A stretch of DNA of 64,000 bases from Pacificimonas pallii (GTDB taxonomy: Bacteria > Pseudomonadota > Alphaproteobacteria > Sphingomonadales > Sphingomonadaceae). Position numbers and translations under genes: made by a program. Below, piece by piece: positions 57,702-64,000 of this stretch. Under the pieces are notes generated by a model. It saw nothing but the letters and a program-made list of their open reading frames with translations, searched no databases and had not been told where the DNA came from. The stretch is from the NCBI RefSeq assembly GCF_019204005.1, contig NZ_JAGSPA010000001.1, forward strand, positions 248,001 to 312,000. The letters are read 5' to 3'. Positions within the stretch are counted from its first letter, which is position 1, and the number at the start of each line of letters is the position of its first letter.

Positions 57702-59051
57702 TTAGGAAGCGTACGGATTTGCCTTCGAACGCATCGTCAGGCGCAGCGGCACCCCTTCAAGGTCGAACGCTCCCCGCAGGGAATTCAGCAGATATCGCTC
57801 ATAGCTGCCTGGCAACATGTCGAGCCTGCTGCCGAACACGACAAAGCTTGGCGGGCGTGTCTTGGCCTGCGTGACGTAGCGTAATTTGATGCGTTTGCCC
57901 TTCGGCGCGGGCGGCGGATTCTTTTCCAGTGCGCCTTCGAACCAGCGGTTCAGCTCGCCGGTGGTCACGCGGCGGCTCCATGAGTCGCGCTGCGTAAACG
58001 CCACTTCGATCAGCGTGTCGATGCCCTTTCCGGTCAGGCCGCTGACCGTCAGTAGCGGTACGCCGGAAATCTGGCTAAGGCCGTCGGCAAGCGCGGCCTT
58101 CACGCCGTTGAACAAGGCCGACTGGTCTTTCGCACTGTCCCATTTCGACAGGCAGATGATGAGCGCCCGGCCCTCCTGCAGCACCTGGTCGGCGATTTTC
58201 AAATCCTGCGCCTCAAGACCAAGCGTCGCATCGAGGAGCAGCACGACGACTTCGGCAAAATCGATGGCGCGGCGGGTGTCGGCTACCGACAGCTTCTCAA
58301 GCTTTTCCTGCACTTTCGCGCGCTTGCGTACACCCGCCGTATCGATCAGGCGGACATCCCTGCCCTGCCATTGCCATTCGATCTCGATGGAATCGCGGGT
58401 AATGCCGGCCTCTGGCCCGGTGACAAGGCGTTCTTCCATCAGAATGCGGTTAATGAGCGTGGATTTGCCTGCGTTCGGACGGCCGACGATGGCGAGGCGC
58501 AGCGGGCCGCCGTCATCCTCATCCTCGTCGGCGAGCATATCTTCTTCGAACGCGTCGATATGCGGGGCGAGCGCCTCGAACAGATCGCCCATGCCTTCAC
58601 CATGTTCCGCCGAAATAGCGACCGGATCGCCAAGACCAAGTTCGTAGGCCTCGTAAAGCGATGTCTCGGCCGCATTGCTCTCCGCCTTGTTGGCGACGAG
58701 AATAACGGGCACCTGAGTCGTCCGGAGCCATGCCGCGAAGTGACGGTCGGCGGGCGTGAGCCCAACGCGTGCATCAATCACCAGGAGCGCCGCGGATGCA
58801 TCGTCGAGGGCAGCTTCTGTCTGTAGGCGCATGCGTCCGGCCAGCGTTTCCGGCCCTTCATTTTCGAGGCCAGCGGTGTCGACCGCCGTGAAACTGAGAT
58901 CCGACAGCTCCGCATGGCCTTCACGCCGGTCGCGCGTCACGCCGGGCTTGTCATCGACAATGGCGACGCGTTTCCCGACCAGACGGTTGAACAGCGTCGA
59001 TTTTCCGACGTTCGGCCGCCCGATAATGACGACCTTCGGAAGGCGCGCCAT
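57702..59051 (-). CDS. der: ribosome biogenesis GTPase Der (EngA)
   Basis: 449 residues with two GTPase domains (GRPNVGKST at about 11-19 and GRPNAGKST near 190) and the C-terminal KH-like domain. The G4 motifs NKAE and SKWD are visible. It is essential for 50S assembly. Its start shares a base with the bamB stop (TGATG). The bamB and YfgM-like genes lie upstream on the same strand. Confidence 0.99.
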   Translation of the reverse strand: MARLPKVVIIGRPNVGKSTLFNRLVGKRVAIVDDKPGVTRDRREGHAELSDLSFTAVDTAGLENEGPETLAGRMRLQTEAALDDASAALLVIDARVGLTPADRHFAAWLRTTQVPVILVANKAESNAAETSLYEAYELGLGDPVAISAEHGEGMGDLFEALAPHIDAFEEDMLADEDEDDGGPLRLAIVGRPNAGKSTLINRILMEERLVTGPEAGITRDSIEIEWQWQGRDVRLIDTAGVRKRAKVQEKLEKLSVADTRRAIDFAEVVVLLLDATLGLEAQDLKIADQVLQEGRALIICLSKWDSAKDQSALFNGVKAALADGLSQISGVPLLTVSGLTGKGIDTLIEVAFTQRDSWSRRVTTGELNRWFEGALEKNPPPAPKGKRIKLRYVTQAKTRPPSFVVFGSRLDMLPGSYERYLLNSLRGAFDLEGVPLRLTMRSKANPYAS

Positions 59052-60370
59052 CAGCGGAAGGCGCTGAGGCGCCCATCCTCGCTCAGGGTATAGAGCACGC
59101 CGTTCGCCACGACCGGCGGCAGGTACAGCGTCTCGGCGATTTCCTGAGTTGACTGCACGCTGCCATCATAAGGCGATACGGCGATCAGGCCGCCCTCGGA
59201 ACTCGTCAGCCACAAACGGTCACCGGCAAGAACAGGGCCGCGATAATAGATCGGCCCCTTCTTTTTCTCCACATTGCGCCATGCCGGAAGCTGCGAGACC
59301 CAGCGGATGCGCCCGTCGGCGCGCTGAACGGCGACAACCTGCCCCTTGATGGTGACGGCGAAGACCCAGTCACCGGCGACGACAGGGCTGGTCACGCCGG
59401 CAAGGCTCTGTTCCCAAATGCGCTGGCCCGTCGCCAGTTCCAGCGCGACCATGCGGCCGCCATGGCCGATGGCAAAGACCTGACCATTGTCGATGACGGG
59501 CGGCGCATCAATATCGCCGAGCGCGGCAAGCGCGGTCGAGCGGCCCGTGCGGGCGAGCGCGTCCTGCCAGACCGTACGGCCATTTTCCATGCGCACCGCC
59601 GTCAGTTCACCAGAGGAAAACCCGACGATCGCCGTCCCCTGGGCCACTGCGGGCGCCGCGGCACCGAGAAGCCCAGCCGGTTCAATCGTACCGATCACAT
59701 CCCATTCGCGTTCGCCATCGGTGGTATCGAGTGCAACAAGCTGGTTATCCTGCGTCATGACGAGCATGCGCCCATCGGCAATGGTCGGCGATCCGCGCAG
59801 CGGTGTCCCGACATCCTGCCGCCAGATTTCAGTACCGGTATTTGCATCATAGGCCGCCGCGATGCCGTAGCCGGACGCTGCATAGATGCGGCCGCCAAAG
59901 GCGCTGACGCCGCCGCCGAACGCAGAGCGGTCCTTCTCGCCGACTTTTGTCAGTTCCGCCGTCCATACCGGCGCTCCGGTCGCGGCATCGAACGCGCGAA
60001 TGGTCGACAGGATGTCCATGGTATAGATGCGGCCAGCCTCGATGACCGGTGTCGACGTCAAATAGGCTGCGCCGTCGGAACCTGCGCCGATCGACGCCGT
60101 CCACGCGCGCTGCGGCGACGCGGCAAGCTGCAAATGGCCAGCGGCCTTCGCGGGGCTTCCACCCGGCTGTCCCCAGTCAACATTGCGCGCCATGGCAGGA
60201 AACGAGACGGCGACCGACGCAAGTTCGGCATCAGCCTCAATGCCGGTTTCTCCGGGCAGAACCGCGACACGGTTGCCGACGACGGGCGTCCCGCCATCCT
60301 TGTCACCGCCAAACAGGCCGCAGGCGCCAAGCGTCAGCAGGACGGGAAGGATCAGAATGCGGCGGATCAT
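59051..60370 (-). CDS. bamB: outer membrane assembly lipoprotein BamB
   Basis: 439 residues: lipoprotein signal ending TLGAC (Cys17) and an eight-bladed PQQ-type beta-propeller (repeats such as VDLATGQRIWEQ, TLGDIDAPPVIDNGQVF, VVAGDWVFAVT, RIRWVSQLPAW). It supports the BAM complex. The usual partners bamA, bamD are not here, but a YfgM-like gene and der are, as in other proteobacteria. The start overlaps the YfgM-like stop (ATGA). Confidence 0.95.
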   Translation of the reverse strand: MIRRILILPVLLTLGACGLFGGDKDGGTPVVGNRVAVLPGETGIEADAELASVAVSFPAMARNVDWGQPGGSPAKAAGHLQLAASPQRAWTASIGAGSDGAAYLTSTPVIEAGRIYTMDILSTIRAFDAATGAPVWTAELTKVGEKDRSAFGGGVSAFGGRIYAASGYGIAAAYDANTGTEIWRQDVGTPLRGSPTIADGRMLVMTQDNQLVALDTTDGEREWDVIGTIEPAGLLGAAAPAVAQGTAIVGFSSGELTAVRMENGRTVWQDALARTGRSTALAALGDIDAPPVIDNGQVFAIGHGGRMVALELATGQRIWEQSLAGVTSPVVAGDWVFAVTIKGQVVAVQRADGRIRWVSQLPAWRNVEKKKGPIYYRGPVLAGDRLWLTSSEGGLIAVSPYDGSVQSTQEIAETLYLPPVVANGVLYTLSEDGRLSAFR

Positions 60371-61155
60371 TCGCCGGTCTCCTCAATATCGGCTGTGTCG
60401 GCGGCGGCATTGGCCTCCGGTGCCGTGGGTTCATCGAGCGCGAGCTCGTCTGCAATATCTTCAGGTACGGCGCCGCCCAGCATGGCGGCCAGCTGACTTG
60501 CCCGGCCGCGCAATGTTGGCGGGATCGTCTCCGACCCGGCCATGGCGGCGTAAACCGTCCGTGCCGCCTCTTCATTCCCCGACTTCAAATGCGCCGCACC
60601 AAGCATTTCGCCCGCAACGCCAAACCAGGGACTGTCCGCTTTTGCGAGCGGCGACAGTTCCGCCACGACGTTCTCGGGTTCCGCATCATCGAAAGTCAGG
60701 CGCACGGCCTGGATGAGCGCAAGGTCGCGGATCGGCTGCGGCACGGCGGAATCATCGGCAATCGCGCGGTAGCCGGCGGCGGCACCGGCGACATCGCCGT
60801 CATTGGCCGAAAGGCGCGCCTGCAGCATCTTCGCCAGCACATTATAGCCATCGATATCGGACGCCGCGAAGCGCTCGATCTCCGCGCGCGATTCGGAGCT
60901 GCCGAGGTCCAGCCCCTTGACGGCCTTGTCAAACGCTTCCGCCTGCAGGCCGCGTTCGGCCACCCGCTCCTGCTGCATCCACAAAATGCCGGCCAGCGCG
61001 ATCAGGAACACGCCCACCGCGATCAGTATCCAGCGGCCATAACGCTGCCAGAAACCGCTCAACCGATCCGTGCGATAGGCGTCATCGACTTCGCGCAGGA
61101 ATGCGTCGGATTCAGGATTCTCGTTCGAATCGGGAATGGATGGCGCCTTCGCCAA
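60367..61155 (-). CDS. YfgM-like TPR protein, TTG start
   Basis: 262 residues: a short cytoplasmic N-terminus, one membrane helix (about 37-57) and a periplasmic Ala/Glu-rich TPR region. The family (YfgM) sits with BamB and assists periplasmic chaperone traffic. TTG 61155 is chosen because GGAGAG lies five bases upstream; the resulting MAKAPSIP N-terminus is sensible, while an upstream ATG gives an unlikely charged extension. Its stop overlaps the bamB start. Confidence 0.88.
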   Translation of the reverse strand: MAKAPSIPDSNENPESDAFLREVDDAYRTDRLSGFWQRYGRWILIAVGVFLIALAGILWMQQERVAERGLQAEAFDKAVKGLDLGSSESRAEIERFAASDIDGYNVLAKMLQARLSANDGDVAGAAAGYRAIADDSAVPQPIRDLALIQAVRLTFDDAEPENVVAELSPLAKADSPWFGVAGEMLGAAHLKSGNEEAARTVYAAMAGSETIPPTLRGRASQLAAMLGGAVPEDIADELALDEPTAPEANAAADTADIEETGE

Positions 61156-61251
61156 TTTAACTCTCCGTAAAAGTCGGGATTTTCGCGCGGACCATAGCGG
61201 CACTTCCCCCGAGTGGAAAGACGCCCCGCCAATGCATACGGGGGCGGGCGA

Positions 61252-62130
61252 TCAGCTCCCCCGCTTCACACCATATAGCTGCTCGTCAGCCGGGAAGCTA
61301 CGCTCCCGCACCGCGCTGGCATAACGCTCCGCCGCCGCGGATATCCGGCCCGCCATATCATCGAAGCGCTTCACGAAGCGCGGCACGCGCTCAAACATGC
61401 CCAGCATATCCTCGGCGACAAGCACCTGGCCATCGCAGGCGGGCGATGCGCCAATGCCGATCGTGGGGATCGCGACGCTCCGGGTAATCTCCCGCGCGAT
61501 GGGTTCCATGACACCCTCAATTACGATCGCGAACGCGCCCGCATCGGTAACTGCCTTCGAATCGGCGAGAATCTTGTCGCGCTCGGCGTCGTCCCGGCCC
61601 CGCGCACGGTAACCGCCCAGCGCGTTCACCGCCTGCGGCGTCAGGCCGACATGGGCGCAAACCGGAATACCGCGCGCGGACAGGAACTCAATCGTCCCGG
61701 CCATCACCTCGCCGCCCTCCAGCTTCACGGCCGCACAGCCGGTTTCCTTCATGATGCGCGCCGCACTTTCAAACGCCTGCTGCGGCGATGCCTCATAACT
61801 GCCGAACGGCATGTCGACGACGACGACGGATTGATAGGAACCGCGGCGGACGGCTGCGCCATGCGCGCACATCATTTCAAGACTGACAGGAACGGTCGAA
61901 TCGAGACCGTAGATCACCTGCCCCAGCGAATCCCCCACCAGCAGCATGTCGCAATGCGTATCCAGCAGCTGTGCCATCCGTGCCGTATAGGCGGTCAGCA
62001 TAACGATCGGCTCGGCAGTCGCGCCGTCAACCTTGCGGCCTTGGATAGCGGGCACCGTCAGGCGGCGCACAGGCTCCGGCACCGGGTGCGCGCGAGAGGT
62101 CGAGGTGTCGAGTGTGAAGGTCGTGGACAT
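61252..62130 (-). CDS. panB: 3-methyl-2-oxobutanoate hydroxymethyltransferase
   Basis: 292 residues, first step of pantothenate synthesis. Key stretches: [26 protein letters not shown] with metal-binding Asp, [39 protein letters not shown] and [16 protein letters not shown]. The ATG 62130 start avoids a long upstream open frame with no family similarity. panC is not adjacent. The gap to the transporter (62131-62141) is 11 bases. Confidence 0.97.
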   Translation of the reverse strand: MSTTFTLDTSTSRAHPVPEPVRRLTVPAIQGRKVDGATAEPIVMLTAYTARMAQLLDTHCDMLLVGDSLGQVIYGLDSTVPVSLEMMCAHGAAVRRGSYQSVVVVDMPFGSYEASPQQAFESAARIMKETGCAAVKLEGGEVMAGTIEFLSARGIPVCAHVGLTPQAVNALGGYRARGRDDAERDKILADSKAVTDAGAFAIVIEGVMEPIAREITRSVAIPTIGIGASPACDGQVLVAEDMLGMFERVPRFVKRFDDMAGRISAAAERYASAVRERSFPADEQLYGVKRGS

Positions 62131-62141
62131 GGGCGCAGGCT

Positions 62142-63002
62142 TTAGCGTGTGAATTGCAGCAAGGCGAGGCCGGCGGCCAGGATGAACGCAGCGGCAATAC
62201 GGCGCGCGCCAAGCCCCTCTTTCAGGATAAGCGCCCCGAACAACGCGGCGAAGACAACCGATGTCTCTCGAATTGCCGAGACCCGCGCCGCTTCGATCAG
62301 CGAAAACGCATATAGCGCCGCGCCGTAGCTGAGGATGGACAGCGCCCCACCCGCAACGCCGTAACGCCATTTCTCCTTCAATAGCGGCAAATACTGTTCC
62401 CGCCTGCGCCAGATGGCGAGCGGCGTGATGCCGACACAGTCAAAGACGAACAGCCAGACGATGAAGGTAAAGGGTGAAGGCGCGATCCGCACGCCCGCTG
62501 CGTCCGTGACATTATAGGCGGCGATCCCGGCCGCAGTCAGCAGGGCAAAGAACAGCGCCTTTCCGTCAGGGTGCGCGTCGATGCGCATACCGTCCGCGGG
62601 CAGAGCGAACCAGATCACCGCTATGGTCGCGATGATCAGGCCGCCAATGGCAAGCGCTGGCAGGGTTTCACCAAGAACGAACCATGCGAGTATACCTGTC
62701 AGCAGCGGCGCGCCGCCCCGCATGATCGGGAACACCAGCGACAGGTCGCCATGTTTCAGCGCGCTGATCAGCGCCAATTGATAGGCGAAGTGCATTGGCA
62801 CCGCGATGGCGAGCGCGCGCCACGTCGCCTCGTCCGGGAAGGGCACGATGAAGATCGCCGGCAGCGTCAAAAGTGATGCGCTCAGTTGCAGAATGGAACG
62901 CGAGACGAGGATATCCCCGCCCATCTTCACACTCAAATTCGCCAGGGCGAGCGTGATCGCCGAGAAAAGCCCAAGCGCCAGTGCGAGAAGCGTCGGGGTC
63001 AC
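62142..63002 (-). CDS. EamA family (DMT superfamily) transporter
   Basis: 286 residues with about ten membrane helices in two EamA halves, the second ending [14 protein letters not shown]. Typical segments are [24 protein letters not shown] and [27 protein letters not shown]. It likely exports a metabolite or amino acid; the substrate cannot be inferred. panB follows at 11 bases, so they may share a transcript. Confidence 0.93.
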   Translation of the reverse strand: MTPTLLALALGLFSAITLALANLSVKMGGDILVSRSILQLSASLLTLPAIFIVPFPDEATWRALAIAVPMHFAYQLALISALKHGDLSLVFPIMRGGAPLLTGILAWFVLGETLPALAIGGLIIATIAVIWFALPADGMRIDAHPDGKALFFALLTAAGIAAYNVTDAAGVRIAPSPFTFIVWLFVFDCVGITPLAIWRRREQYLPLLKEKWRYGVAGGALSILSYGAALYAFSLIEAARVSAIRETSVVFAALFGALILKEGLGARRIAAAFILAAGLALLQFTR

Positions 63003-63102
63003 GCCCGCCAGCGCCTGTCACCGATGCGAACGAAGGCGCGGCGCACCTTTGCATGAACGGCGGGCGGAACGGCCGCATGGGTGAAAATCGTCGGCACGCG
63101 CG

Positions 63103-63453
63103 CTACAGCAGCCCGTTCGCCGTCCATTCCGCCTCGTTGAAGCCAACCAGCACCTTCTCGCCATGTTCGATGACCGGACGTTTGATCAGCGACGGGTTTT
63201 CCGCCATCAGCGCGGCGGCACCGGCGAGATCTTCGGCCCGTGCCTGCTCGGCCTCGTCCAGTTTCCGCCAGGTCGTGCCGCGCTTGTTCAGCAGGCGGTC
63301 CATGCCGACCGTCCTGGCCCAGCCCTCAATCCGGGCCGCATCGGCCCCGGCCTTCTTATAGTCGTGAAATACATAGGCGGTGCCCGCCGCATCCAGCGCC
63401 TTCTTGGCCGTTCGTACCGTGTCGCAATTGGGTATGCCGTACATCTTGGTCAT
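63103..63453 (-). CDS. ArsC/Spx-like family protein
   Basis: 116 residues with a thioredoxin-like fold. The N-terminus reads YGIPNCDTVRTAKKAL with a lone active cysteine (Cys10), and RGTTWRKLDE and NPSLIKRPVIEH complete the ArsC/MgsR/YffB pattern. CXXC is absent. It may be an arsenate reductase-like enzyme, or a Spx-type regulator homologue; the family assignment is safe and the role is open. GGAGAC precedes ATG 63453. It begins inside the purT stop (ATGA). Confidence 0.92.
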   Translation of the reverse strand: MTKMYGIPNCDTVRTAKKALDAAGTAYVFHDYKKAGADAARIEGWARTVGMDRLLNKRGTTWRKLDEAEQARAEDLAGAAALMAENPSLIKRPVIEHGEKVLVGFNEAEWTANGLL

Positions 63454-64000
63454 GTCTTGTCTCCGTAAACTATGCGCACGCATCCGGCGGCGTTGATGGC
63501 GGCGGCGCGTGCCGATTCAGCATCCGCCGCGCGGGCGAGCGCAACGCCCATGCGGCGGTAGGGGCGGGTGACGGGCTTGCCGAAAATGCGGACGTCCACA
63601 TGATCGGCGGGCACTGCCAGGGCTTCGGCGATTCCCGATACCGAGAAATCCTCCGCATCGCGATCGGCAAGGATCACGGCGCTCGCTGCGGGTCCGAACT
63701 GCGTCATCCCGGGAATCGGCAGGCCGAGAATCGCGCGGGCATGCAGATCGAACTGCGTCAGGGCCTGGCTGGTCAGCGTGACCATACCGGTATCATGCGG
63801 GCGCGGGCTGAGTTCGGAAAAGATCACCGCATCGCCCTTCACGAAAAACTCAACGCCGAAAATGCCGTGCCCGCCAAGGGCATCGACCACGCGCCGGGCC
63901 ATATCCTGCGCGGCGGCGAGCGCGGCACCTGTCATTGCCGCCGGTTGCCAGCTTTCGCGGTAATCGCCGCGTTCCTGACGGTGTCCAATGGGCGCGCAGA
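63450..64000 (-). CDS. purT: formate-dependent GAR transformylase, partial
   Basis: C-terminal 184 residues of an ATP-grasp enzyme that uses formate to make formylglycinamide ribonucleotide in purine synthesis. The visible part covers GHRQERGDYRESWQP, VEFFVKGDAVIFSELSPRPHDTGMVT, QFDLHARAILGLPI and the C-terminal KPVTRPYRRMGVAL. The frame is open at the right edge, so the N-terminus lies beyond the window. Its stop overlaps the start of the ArsC-like gene. Confidence 0.95.
   Translation of the reverse strand, partial: CAPIGHRQERGDYRESWQPAAMTGAALAAAQDMARRVVDALGGHGIFGVEFFVKGDAVIFSELSPRPHDTGMVTLTSQALTQFDLHARAILGLPIPGMTQFGPAASAVILADRDAEDFSVSGIAEALAVPADHVDVRIFGKPVTRPYRRMGVALARAADAESARAAAINAAGCVRIVYGDKT

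Overview
The window is a GC-rich, gene-dense stretch of chromosome from an alphaproteobacterium, most likely a member of the Sphingomonadales. This rests on gene content and neighbourhoods known from that group: hrcA-grpE running away from rph-rdgB-hemW, a yfgM-like/bamB/der cluster, tamA-tamB, dnaK-dnaJ, a GNAT-nitrilase fusion, a DUF3445 demethylase, a vgr-related zincin and a PEP-CTERM protein. There is no rRNA to settle the genus. I see no rRNA, tRNA, CRISPR array, insertion sequence or prophage.

Layout, left to right. 1-5.3 kb: a phasin with an intrinsic terminator, clpS, a small DUF1493 protein, dps, then an SDR / flavin monooxygenase / acyl-CoA dehydrogenase run. 5.5-8.7 kb: xseA and, divergent from it, a membrane cytochrome b plus molybdopterin oxidoreductase pair. 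8.8-13.8 kb: a TPR-GGDEF-EAL protein and four small envelope genes, two of them DUF1499 paralogues. 13.8-18.9 kb (minus strand): GNAT-nitrilase, DUF3445 protein, a small membrane protein and B12-dependent methylmalonyl-CoA mutase. 19.2-25.6 kb: tamA-tamB. 25.6-30.2 kb: orphan ExbD, CaiB-type CoA-transferase, mutL, PEP-CTERM protein. 30.2-34.4 kb (minus): M48 protease, DsbA-like protein and modABC in one run. 34.6-43.2 kb: HhH protein, lipoprotein, GST, DNA glycosylase, 2Fe-2S ferredoxin, acyl-CoA carboxylase beta, a decayed vapBC module, DUF808, bioB and a MATE pump. 43.2-51.1 kb: a decayed thioesterase, GST, dnaJ, dnaK, a copper chaperone, zincin, lipoprotein, grpE and hrcA. 51.3-53.8 kb: rph-rdgB-hemW. 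53.9-57.7 kb: a three-gene accessory cassette. 57.7-64 kb (minus): der, bamB, a YfgM-like protein, panB, an EamA transporter, an ArsC-family protein and partial purT.

Themes. Protein quality control and heat shock (clpS, dnaK, dnaJ, grpE, hrcA, M48, DsbA-like) and outer-membrane assembly (tamAB, bamB, YfgM-like) dominate. Propionyl-CoA use is represented by carboxylase beta and methylmalonyl-CoA mutase. Molybdenum supply (modABC) and a Mo enzyme both occur. Many neighbours overlap by 1-4 bases (ATGA or TGATG), so translational coupling is common.

The most interesting region is 53853-57662, inserted between the housekeeping genes hemW and der. It encodes a membrane-anchored TIR-TPR protein that keeps the putative NADase glutamate, an unrecognised 205-residue protein in lower-GC DNA, and a TPR-SLOG-like protein with a degraded cyclase-like C-terminus. 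A TIR enzyme beside a SLOG-type sensor resembles the logic of Thoeris but with different effector parts; this is an inference. Other notable points are a vapBC toxin-antitoxin locus with at least three separate lesions, a thioesterase pseudogene with a frameshift and a nonsense codon, and an inverted REP-like pair between dnaK and dnaJ.
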